Positions 57,151-64,000 of a DNA stretch of 64,000 bases are shown here, in pieces. The position numbers were made by a program, and so were the translations under genes. The stretch comes from an uncultured SAR116 cluster alpha proteobacterium (GTDB lineage: Bacteria; Pseudomonadota; Alphaproteobacteria; Puniceispirillales; Marisalimonadaceae). Under the pieces are notes generated by a model, which was given only the letters and a program-made list of their open reading frames with translations, searched no databases and was not told the DNA's origin. Positions within the stretch are counted from its first letter, which is position 1, and each line of letters starts with the position of its first letter. The stretch spans positions 34,283-98,282 of the forward strand of contig CACMNV010000005.1 of NCBI GenBank assembly GCA_902615025.1, in the 5' to 3' direction.

Positions 57151-57797
57151 TGAGGGAAGGATTTTCTAGATTTAAAAAACATATTCATGTTTCACATGAA
57201 ACATTAGAAAAGCTAGTTATATATTTTGAGCTTTTAAATGTCTGGCAAGAGAAAATGAATTTAGTCAGTAATAATTCATTGGAAAATGCAGAAATACGAC
57301 ACTTTTTAGACTCTGCTCAATTATACGTTTTCTGCAAAAATTTAAATGGTAATATAATTGATTTTGGCACTGGCGCGGGATTTCCAGGAGCTGTTCTATC
57401 AATTTTAGGAGCTTCAAATATTTTTTTAGTAGAATCAAATAAAAAAAAATGTAACTTTTTAACAAAACTAAAAAAAGAGACCAATAGTAATTTTAATATT
57501 GTCAATTCAAGAATTGAAAATTTAGAATTTTTAAACCCGTCTTTAATTGTATCAAGGGCTTTAACATCTACCAAAAATTTAATGCTCTTTTCCATTGATC
57601 ATATGCTTAAATCAAAAAAAATAAATTCCAAGAAGGAGGCCATCAAAAAACTACCTAACCTATTGTTTTTAAAGGGAAAAAATTTTAAAGAGGAGTTAAA
57701 TTATATACCTAAAAATTTAAAAATAAAATTTCAAACTTTTCCTTCTATTACAAGTGCAGAAAGTAGAATTTTGTTGTATAATAAAAATATTTCATGA
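57150..57797 (+). CDS. rsmG: 16S rRNA (guanine-527-N7)-methyltransferase
   Basis: Methylates G527 of 16S rRNA. WQEKMNLVSNNSLENAEIRHFLDS (about 32-55) and the SAM-binding IIDFGTGAGFPGAVLSILG (near 69-87) identify it, with IVSRALTSTKNLM near 133. The 215 residues are normal. A near-perfect parS site lies in its first codons, encoding HVSHE. Its stop overlaps the parA ATG by four bases. Confidence 0.96.
   Translation: MREGFSRFKKHIHVSHETLEKLVIYFELLNVWQEKMNLVSNNSLENAEIRHFLDSAQLYVFCKNLNGNIIDFGTGAGFPGAVLSILGASNIFLVESNKKKCNFLTKLKKETNSNFNIVNSRIENLEFLNPSLIVSRALTSTKNLMLFSIDHMLKSKKINSKKEAIKKLPNLLFLKGKNFKEELNYIPKNLKIKFQTFPSITSAESRILLYNKNIS
57188..57203. other. parS centromere-like site 2 (inside rsmG)
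   Basis: This site matches TGTTTCACGTGAAACA at 15 of 16 positions; the single change (G to A) is in the central CG step. It lies within the rsmG coding region, about 3.2 kb from the first site and 1.4 kb from parB. The central change could lower ParB affinity. Confidence 0.8.
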
Positions 57798-58582
57798 CTT
57801 TAACTAATACTAATATTATTGCAATAGCTAATCAAAAAGGAGGTGTTGGAAAAACAACAACTGTTATTAACCTTGCTACTGCAATGGCAGCATGTAATAA
57901 AAAAGTCTTAATTATTGATTCAGATCCTCAGGGAAATGCCAGTACTGGTTTAGGTTTAGACAAAACAGTCCTAAAAAATAGTTTTTACGATTTAATTAGA
58001 GGTGATATTTCAATTAATAAAGTAATTGTTAAAACTCAAATTCCCAATTTATGTATAATTCCTACTTCTATGGATTTAGCTGTAGTAGAACAAGAATTTG
58101 TTAATAGAGAAAAAAGAGAGGAGAGATTAAAGAAAGAAATTGAACAAATCAATAGACCTTTTGATTATATTTTAATCGATTGTCCTCCTTCTTTAGGTCT
58201 TTTAACTCTAAATGCATTAGTAGCATGTAAAAATTTATTAGTGCCTTTGCAGGTTGAGTTTTATGCTTTAGAGGGTCTAACACAACTTATGGAAACAGTT
58301 AATCAAATTAAAAATAATTATAACAATTCATTAACTTTACAAGGTATAGTTTTAACAATGTATGATAAAAGAAATAAGATATCTGAATTGGTAGCATGTG
58401 ACGTAAAAAATTTTTTTAAAGAAAAGGTTTATAAAACTATTATTCCTAGAAATGTAAAAATATCTGAAGCTCCTAGCCATGGGATACCAATTTTAATGTA
58501 TGATATTTCATGTTCAGGTTCTCAAGCTTATGCATCGCTTGCAGCAGAAATAATTAATCAGGAGAACAAGTTAAATGGCTAA
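57794..58582 (+). CDS. parA: Chromosome partitioning ATPase ParA
   Basis: Walker-type ATPase that moves ParB-parS complexes during segregation. The deviant Walker A motif is ANQKGGVGKTTTVINLA (about 12-28); IDSDPQGNASTGLG (near 41-54) and ILIDCPPSLGLLTLNAL (near 120-136) follow. The 262 residues are typical of chromosomal Soj/ParA. It overlaps rsmG by four and parB by eight bases. Confidence 0.97.
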   Translation: MTLTNTNIIAIANQKGGVGKTTTVINLATAMAACNKKVLIIDSDPQGNASTGLGLDKTVLKNSFYDLIRGDISINKVIVKTQIPNLCIIPTSMDLAVVEQEFVNREKREERLKKEIEQINRPFDYILIDCPPSLGLLTLNALVACKNLLVPLQVEFYALEGLTQLMETVNQIKNNYNNSLTLQGIVLTMYDKRNKISELVACDVKNFFKEKVYKTIIPRNVKISEAPSHGIPILMYDISCSGSQAYASLAAEIINQENKLNG

Positions 58583-59438
58583 AATTAGTAAAAAAGAACC
58601 ATTAGGAAGAGGATTATCAAGTTTACTGGGAGAAAATATAAACATTGATAATTTAACTAATTTAAATACAAAAAACAATTTGAGTGTTATACCAATTGAT
58701 TACTTGTCGGCAGGATCCTGGCAGGTCCGAAAAAATTTTGATGATATTGAACTACATAACCTTTCACAATCTATAAAAAATAATGGAATATTTCAACCTA
58801 TAGTTGTAGTTTCGGACAAAGAAGAGAACGGTAAATACAAAATTGTAGCTGGAGAACGTCGCTGGAGAGCTGCGCAATTAGCAAATATACATGAAGTACC
58901 GGTTATTTTAAGAGATGATTTGTCATCAGATAAAATTGTAGAAATATCTTTATTAGAAAATTTAGAGAGATCAGACTTAAATCCCATAGAAGAGGCAAAA
59001 GGTTATGAGGAACTAATTAATAAGTATAATTATACTCAAGAAAAAGTTGCTAAGATTTTCAGTAAGTCAAGACCTTACATAACTAATTTTTTAAGATTAC
59101 TTTCATTACCTGATGAAATAAAATCTTTTATTGTTGATGGAAAAATTTCTGTAGGCCATGCAAGAGCTATTATAAATAGTGATAATTCATTAGAACTAGC
59201 AAGAAATATAATTAAAAAAGGCTTATCAGTTAGAGAAGTTGAAAAACTAAATAAAAAGCCAAAGAAATCAGAAAATACTTCTGAACTTCACAAATATTTA
59301 GATATTGAAAATGAATTATCTAACAAAATTGGTTTAAAAACAAAGATTTTATTTAATAAAGAGAAAAAAAATGGATCATTAACTATTAAATTTAAAAATT
59401 TAGATCAATTAGAGTATATAATAAAAAAATTTAATTAG
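58575..59438 (+). CDS. parB: Chromosome partitioning protein ParB
   Basis: CTP-dependent DNA-binding clamp that loads at parS. The N-terminal GRGLSSLLGE (about 9-18) probably contacts ParA. The ParB/Srx domain includes GIFQPIVV (near 73-80) and the CTP-binding GERRWRAAQLA (near 93-103). NLERSDLNPIEEAKGYEEL and the helix-turn-helix (about 145-190) follow. The 287 residues are normal. Two parS-like sites lie upstream. Its end overlaps the convergent holA by eight bases. Confidence 0.97.
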   Translation: MAKISKKEPLGRGLSSLLGENINIDNLTNLNTKNNLSVIPIDYLSAGSWQVRKNFDDIELHNLSQSIKNNGIFQPIVVVSDKEENGKYKIVAGERRWRAAQLANIHEVPVILRDDLSSDKIVEISLLENLERSDLNPIEEAKGYEELINKYNYTQEKVAKIFSKSRPYITNFLRLLSLPDEIKSFIVDGKISVGHARAIINSDNSLELARNIIKKGLSVREVEKLNKKPKKSENTSELHKYLDIENELSNKIGLKTKILFNKEKKNGSLTIKFKNLDQLEYIIKKFN

Positions 59439-60468
59439 GTTTAATTTTTATTTTAAAATAGATATATAAAAATAATTGATTTAAAAAAATATACTCATTT
59501 TCTTTTTTCGATTTGCAGTTTAATTCTGTCTTAAACAAAAAATACAAACATTCATCAATATCACTTAAAGTCCACAAATCTAACATTTTAAAAAAAAGAG
59601 AATGTTCTTTATAAAAAATGTTTAAAGATTTGTTATTTACTATTTCACTTTTGGTCAGACTATTTTTTCTCATATTTATGCATTTTTGTAACAATTTAAA
59701 TTTGGATTTTATTAAATATATTATGGAGCTACTGGAAAAATTAATACGTTCAAAGTTTGTTAATAAATTTATAGATTCGTAGTATTTTCCTACCATTAAT
59801 TTATTAATCATTTCAAAAATGGTATCATCATTATTGTCATCAATAAGATGTAGTAATTTATCAAAATTCATATGTTCATCTTTATTTTGAAGTCTAATTT
59901 TCTCAAAAGTATTTTGAATTATTTTAGAGTCTTTAGGAAATTTATTTGTAAGTTCATGTATCTGTGATTCATCTAAGTTTAAGTTAATATTTACTAATTC
60001 TTTTCTTAAGTTATTTTTTACATCATCCTCATTTTCTTCATAACAAGTAAAACAAATCGCATTTTTGCTGTTAATTAGTTTTTGGGATAAAATATCAGAT
60101 TGTTTAAATAAATAACTTATAATTATTAATCGGACCTCCTTAATTTCTGAAAAATTAAACTCAGTAAATATTCTAGTAACGTCATTTTTCTTATCACCTT
60201 GTCTAATATCAACTATTATTGTTTTTTTTGAACCAAATAAAGAAATTGAATTTAATTCATCAAAAAATGCTTCAGTATTAGTTAATAATTTATTTTCATC
60301 AAAATAATTTGTAATGAAAGGATTATCCAAATCAACTTCTAAATTTTTTTTTAAATTAGAATAACAAATGTCAATCAAGCCAAGATTATTTCCAAAGATG
60401 TAAAAAATATTGAAAGTGTCATCAATCTTATTTGAAAATATGTTTTTATTTAATGGATTAATTTTCAC
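59431..60468 (-). CDS. holA: DNA polymerase III delta subunit
   Basis: Clamp-loader subunit that opens the sliding clamp. The 345 residues have the AAA+-like layout without a Walker A motif, as is usual for HolA: IFYIFGNNLGLIDICYSNL, NSISLFGSKKTIIVDIRQGD (near 72-91) and LTNKFPKDSKIIQNTFEKI. The sequence is very divergent. The start is a GTG overlapping the lptE stop by 11 bases. The leuS-lptE-holA order supports the name. Confidence 0.87.
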   Translation of the reverse strand: MKINPLNKNIFSNKIDDTFNIFYIFGNNLGLIDICYSNLKKNLEVDLDNPFITNYFDENKLLTNTEAFFDELNSISLFGSKKTIIVDIRQGDKKNDVTRIFTEFNFSEIKEVRLIIISYLFKQSDILSQKLINSKNAICFTCYEENEDDVKNNLRKELVNINLNLDESQIHELTNKFPKDSKIIQNTFEKIRLQNKDEHMNFDKLLHLIDDNNDDTIFEMINKLMVGKYYESINLLTNFERINFSSSSIIYLIKSKFKLLQKCINMRKNSLTKSEIVNNKSLNIFYKEHSLFFKMLDLWTLSDIDECLYFLFKTELNCKSKKENEYIFLNQLFLYIYFKIKIKPN

Positions 60469-60922
60469 TAGTATAAGTATTCAATAAGATTTTTCTATAT
60501 AATTTAGAAGCTAAATACTTTGTTATTCTTTCTTTTGCAAAATTATTATTTTCATCAACACTATATAATGATGAAACATTACCAGTATTAATGGAACTTG
60601 AAATACTGCCTGTCTTAATAACTTTCGAATTTGTTTTATTAAATATTTTGAAATTAACAGTTCCTTTTATTATATTTAGTTGATTATTACCATTATCTGA
60701 AAGAGCATTACTTGTATTAAATGATAGATTTGTTTCTACGATAAACTTAGTTAAACTTTTATCATAAGTTTTAAAGTTATTATTAAATTCATTCTTAAAT
60801 ATTAATGAGTACTTATCCTGCTGAACAACAAGATCCACTAATGTATCATTTTTAGCTACGTTGTTTAAATTACTACATCCAAAGAATAACAAGACTATAG
60901 AAATTAAAAAAATAATTTTCAT
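60458..60922 (-). CDS. lptE: LPS-assembly lipoprotein LptE
   Basis: Outer-membrane lipoprotein that plugs LptD. Signal segment 2-13 ends in the lipobox FFGC, lipidating C16. The 154 residues are mostly beta-like, with [18 protein letters not shown] and [19 protein letters not shown] near the C-terminus, the usual LptE helix. Sequence similarity is weak; the place between leuS and holA is the conserved lptE position and carries much of the call. Its ATG overlaps the leuS stop (ATGA). Confidence 0.82.
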   Translation of the reverse strand: MKIIFLISIVLLFFGCSNLNNVAKNDTLVDLVVQQDKYSLIFKNEFNNNFKTYDKSLTKFIVETNLSFNTSNALSDNGNNQLNIIKGTVNFKIFNKTNSKVIKTGSISSSINTGNVSSLYSVDENNNFAKERITKYLASKLYRKILLNTYTSEN

Positions 60923-63468
60923 ATAACTATATTAATAATTTTGTTTGGAATATAAATAATTTTTTTTGGAGTTACAGTTAAAAATTTAATTATTTTTTTA
61001 TGATTTAATGCCAAATTTTCAACTTCTTTATTACTTAAAGATTTAGATATTTTTATTTCAGCTCTTCTTTTACCGTTAATTTGAATTGGAAGTGTAATAT
61101 TGTTGTCATTTAAATATTCTAAATCAACTTTAGGCCAAGGTGAATCTGAAATAGATGTTTTATTTCCTAAAATTTCCCAAGCTTCTTCACATATATGAGG
61201 ACATATAGGATTTAAAATAATAAGGAAATTAGAAAAACAAAATTTAAAAATAATTTTGTTATTATTTGTTTGATTTTTATAAAAACTTAGTTCGTTGAAT
61301 AAAGTTCTAATATTTGCAATAGCTATGTTAAAATGAAAATCATCAATGGCTTGAGTTACGTTTTTAATAGTTTTATAGGTACACAAAAAAATATTAAAAT
61401 CGTTTTCATTATTGTGTTTTATTTTTTGATATGGAATATCTTTATAATCACCATCATTAATTAAGTGCCAAACTTTATTCAAAAATCTTGAAGCTCCTTC
61501 AACACCCTCATCTGTCCACTCCATATCCCTTTGTGGTGGAGAATCAGATAAGATAAAAAATCTAGCAGTGTCTGATCCAAACGTATCAACGATAGTGTTA
61601 GGATCAATAACGTTCTTTTTTGATTTACTCATTTTTTCAATTCTACCAGCTGTTACTTCATCTTTTTCATCAATTGAAAAAAATTTATCATTTATTTTTA
61701 TGACATCTTTTGGAAACATCCATTCATTACTGCCATTTTTATAAGTCTGGTGACAAACCATTCCCTGTGTTTGTAAAGATTTAAAAGGTTCTTTGAGATT
61801 AATTATACCTAACTTATTCATCGCTTTTATAAAAAACCTTGAATATAAAAGATGTAATACAGCATGTTCTACTCCACCAATATATTGATCAACAGGTAAC
61901 CAATAATCAGCATTAATTTTATTAATTGCATCATTACAATTAGGATCTGTAAATCTTGCAAAATACCAACTAGATTCAAAAAAAGTATCAAAAGTATCAG
62001 TTTCTCTTTTGGCACTTTGTAAACATTTAGGACATTTAACACTAATCCAATCAGAGTGACTTAAAAGAGGGTTTCCAGATTTTTGCAAATTAATTTTTTC
62101 TGGTAGTTTTACTGGTAGATCTTTTTCAGGTACAGTTTGTATTCCACATTTGTCACAGTAAATAATGGGTATTGGACAACCCCAATATCTTTGTCTAGAT
62201 ACTCCCCAGTCTTTTAATCTGTAATTAATAGTTCTTGAACCTAAGTTTAATTCTTCTAATTTTTTAATAGAAGCTTCTTTCGCTTCGTCAACAGTAAGGC
62301 CATTTAAAAAATCTGAATTTATTAAGTAACCATTATCAGTGTATGCTTTTTCTAATATAATTTCTTTTGTTTGTTTTTTTCCCTGACCAACAACTTCAAT
62401 AATGTCAAGGTCATATTTTTTGGCAAAATCAAAATCTCTTTGATCATGTGCTGGGCATCCAAAAACTGCCCCAGTTCCATAATCAATTAGAACAAAATTA
62501 GCAATAAAGATTGGAATAAGTTTATTGTCTAAAAACGGATGTGACGCTTGTAGCGGGATTTTAATACCAATTTTGTCAATTTTATCTATATTTCGTTCAT
62601 TAGTATTTTTTAAGTTTAGGTTATTAAGTTCCTTATTTAGATTAGGATAGCTTTTTTTTAATTCATCAACCAATTTATGATCAGGTGATAAGGCAATAAA
62701 GGACGCACCAAATAAAGTATCTGGTCTTGTCGAGAAAACAGTAATTTTATCATTTATTTCTTTTATATGAAAATCAATATACGCCCCAAAGCTTTTTCCT
62801 ATCCAGTGTTTTTGCATTAATTTTACTTTATCGGGCCAGCTTTTAAGGGAGTTTATATCTTCAAGGAGTTCTTCAGCGAAATCAGTAATTTTTAAAAACC
62901 ATCCTTTCATTTTCTTTTTTTCTACTATTGCATCTGAACGCCAACCTCTTCCATCAATTACTTGCTCGTTTGCAAGAACTGTTTGTTCCACGGGGTCCCA
63001 ATTTACGATTGTTTCTTTTTGATAAGCTAATCCTTTTTTAAAAAATTCAATAAAAATTTTTTGTTCATGTTTGTAGTATTCAGAATTGCATGTTGAGAGT
63101 TCTTTACTCCAATCATATGACAATCCCATTTTTTTTAGTTGAATTTTCATGTTTTGAATATTTTTTTCTGTCCAAGACTTAGGATGAACATTATTTGATA
63201 TTGCTGCATTTTCAGCAGGTAATCCAAAAGAATCCCAGCCCATTGGATGTAAAACATTGTATCCTTTTGCTCTTTTATATCGTGCTACAAGATCTCCAAG
63301 TGTATAATTTCTAACATGACCCATATGAATGTCACCAGAAGGATATGGAAACATTTCTAAAACATAATACTTTTTTAAATTTTTATCTATTTTAGAGACA
63401 AAAGTTTTACTATCTTCCCAAAATTTTTGCCATTTTTTTTCGATTTTTGATGGGTTATATTTTATCAC
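60919..63468 (-). CDS. leuS: Leucine--tRNA ligase
   Basis: Charges tRNA-Leu and edits mischarged products. [16 protein letters not shown] (about 42-57) is the HIGH motif, [13 protein letters not shown] (near 246-258) belongs to the editing domain, GCPIPIIYC is conserved, and EKMSKSKKN (near 610-618) is the KMSKS loop. The 849 residues are full length. The start is a GTG. It lies 14 bases after a DUF3576 lipoprotein gene, an arrangement common in alphaproteobacteria. Confidence 0.98.
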   Translation of the reverse strand: MIKYNPSKIEKKWQKFWEDSKTFVSKIDKNLKKYYVLEMFPYPSGDIHMGHVRNYTLGDLVARYKRAKGYNVLHPMGWDSFGLPAENAAISNNVHPKSWTEKNIQNMKIQLKKMGLSYDWSKELSTCNSEYYKHEQKIFIEFFKKGLAYQKETIVNWDPVEQTVLANEQVIDGRGWRSDAIVEKKKMKGWFLKITDFAEELLEDINSLKSWPDKVKLMQKHWIGKSFGAYIDFHIKEINDKITVFSTRPDTLFGASFIALSPDHKLVDELKKSYPNLNKELNNLNLKNTNERNIDKIDKIGIKIPLQASHPFLDNKLIPIFIANFVLIDYGTGAVFGCPAHDQRDFDFAKKYDLDIIEVVGQGKKQTKEIILEKAYTDNGYLINSDFLNGLTVDEAKEASIKKLEELNLGSRTINYRLKDWGVSRQRYWGCPIPIIYCDKCGIQTVPEKDLPVKLPEKINLQKSGNPLLSHSDWISVKCPKCLQSAKRETDTFDTFFESSWYFARFTDPNCNDAINKINADYWLPVDQYIGGVEHAVLHLLYSRFFIKAMNKLGIINLKEPFKSLQTQGMVCHQTYKNGSNEWMFPKDVIKINDKFFSIDEKDEVTAGRIEKMSKSKKNVIDPNTIVDTFGSDTARFFILSDSPPQRDMEWTDEGVEGASRFLNKVWHLINDGDYKDIPYQKIKHNNENDFNIFLCTYKTIKNVTQAIDDFHFNIAIANIRTLFNELSFYKNQTNNNKIIFKFCFSNFLIILNPICPHICEEAWEILGNKTSISDSPWPKVDLEYLNDNNITLPIQINGKRRAEIKISKSLSNKEVENLALNHKKIIKFLTVTPKKIIYIPNKIINIVI

Positions 63469-63482
63469 AAAAAACTCAGAAA

Positions 63483-63944
63483 TTACTTTAATTTATTTTG
63501 TAATCTTAGTACTCTAGCCTTTGTAAGTATTAAATCTTCAATTTTTCGAGAAAGTGATGTATCTTCTGTAACTTCAGATTTTTTGTTTTTAATATACGCT
63601 TTTATATTAATTCCTTCTGACCTTAAATCTCTAGACTTTATTAAAGCAGTAAATTTTATTTGCTGATCATCTTTTTTAAACCATTCTGTTATTATAATTC
63701 CCCCAAAGGCGTCAGTGGATTGAAACGGAGCAAATGATAAAACATCTAAGGTAGCTCTCCATAAAAATGAATTTACATAAAATTTTTCTGATTGACTATC
63801 TTTACTTAAAAAATCTGTAATTGATACCCCTTTTGAAGCGTCTTTACTAAACAAACCTGGTTTTGGTTTTTCCTCAATATTTGCGTTATTCGATGTACAA
63901 GAGTAAAGAAAAATTATAGATATTATTATTATAATGTATTTCAT
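63483..63944 (-). CDS. DUF3576-family lipoprotein
   Basis: Signal segment 2-12 ends in the lipobox LYSC, lipidating C16. The conserved part (about 50-150) has [33 protein letters not shown] and the end [20 protein letters not shown], which are the recognised pattern of the DUF3576 family, found next to leuS in alphaproteobacteria. Function is unknown; an outer-membrane link is suggested only by lipidation and by the nearby lptE. The 153 residues are usual. It is first in the leftward leuS-lptE-holA run. Confidence 0.88.
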   Translation of the reverse strand: MKYIIIIISIIFLYSCTSNNANIEEKPKPGLFSKDASKGVSITDFLSKDSQSEKFYVNSFLWRATLDVLSFAPFQSTDAFGGIIITEWFKKDDQQIKFTALIKSRDLRSEGINIKAYIKNKKSEVTEDTSLSRKIEDLILTKARVLRLQNKLK

Positions 63945-64000
63945 TTTTTCAAATATAGTATCATATTTATAAATGTAAAATAAAAAAAGGGGTAACTATA
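63945..64000 (-). promoter_or_regulatory. Upstream region of the DUF3576-leuS-lptE-holA operon
   Basis: The last 56 bases are AT-rich non-coding sequence reaching the window edge and should include the operon promoter. I see no convincing -35/-10 pair. Confidence 0.25.

Noticed and set aside
1-64000. tRNA, rRNA, prophage, insertion-sequence or toxin-antitoxin genes
   Set aside because: Gaps are too short for most RNA genes, I saw no T-loop or rRNA-like conserved blocks, and no transposase, integrase or phage protein is encoded.

Overview
This window reads as one stretch of a circular chromosome from an AT-rich, streamlined alphaproteobacterium, probably marine and free-living. A+T is high by eye, almost all of the DNA is coding, many neighbours overlap by 1 to 26 bases, and only one gene-free gap exceeds 200 bases. 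Gene order is the classical alphaproteobacterial one: maeB/mutS/glnD/murJ/trpS/nfu ... miaB/phoH/ybeY/corC/lnt/metK/trmB/nusA/infB/rbfA/truB/rpsO/pnp, dnaK/dnaJ/dapB, the hisB-H-A-F-E block, and hemE/rho/mnmE/mnmG/rsmG/parA/parB/holA/lptE/leuS. A full glnD argues against core SAR11 (Pelagibacterales), where GlnB/GlnD are reported missing in the cultured type. Another low-GC marine alphaproteobacterial lineage, such as an HIMB59-like group, is my guess; sequence reading alone cannot settle it.

Layout. 1-18465 (minus): an edge-truncated enoyl-CoA hydratase, then RNA decay and translation genes (pnp, rpsO, truB, rbfA, infB, nusA), then trmB, metK, lnt, corC, ybeY, phoH and miaB, a probable ornithine-lipid acyltransferase pair, rimI and tsaB. 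18464-29130: a secreted NodB-type deacetylase (plus), then a Bax-like glucosaminidase, nfu, trpS, murJ, glnD and mutS (minus). 29238-33068: maeB, a PfkB kinase and a repeat-bearing lipoprotein. 33043-37659: dapB and the dnaJ/dnaK/grpE chaperone genes. 37742-44096: rph, rdgB, hemW, an LpoA-like lipoprotein (opposite strand), rsmI, a BON lipoprotein and gshB. 44111-49197 (minus): HIT protein, histidine synthesis with an embedded GNAT gene, Smr and Tim44-like proteins. 49294-50980: secB, dnaQ, coaE. 50981-51200: a gene-free AT-rich gap that looks like the replication origin. 51201-59438 (plus): hemE, hemJ, rho, mnmE, mnmG, rsmG, parA, parB, with two near-perfect parS sites. 59431-63944 (minus): holA, lptE, leuS and a DUF3576 lipoprotein.

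Most genes left of the 51 kb gap run leftward and most of those immediately right of it run rightward, as expected if both groups are transcribed away from an origin there. The parS sites and parAB lie within about 8 kb of it.

I found no CRISPR array, insertion sequence, prophage, toxin-antitoxin pair, tRNA or rRNA, and no clearly undescribed system. The best leads are the candidate oriC/parS region; losses from conserved operons (rimP, ylxR, hrcA, the genes usually between coaE and hemE); divergent genes whose start codons share four bases; a deacetylase with an altered metal-ligand motif beside a Bax-like hydrolase; and a lipoprotein with a recent 42-bp internal duplication.
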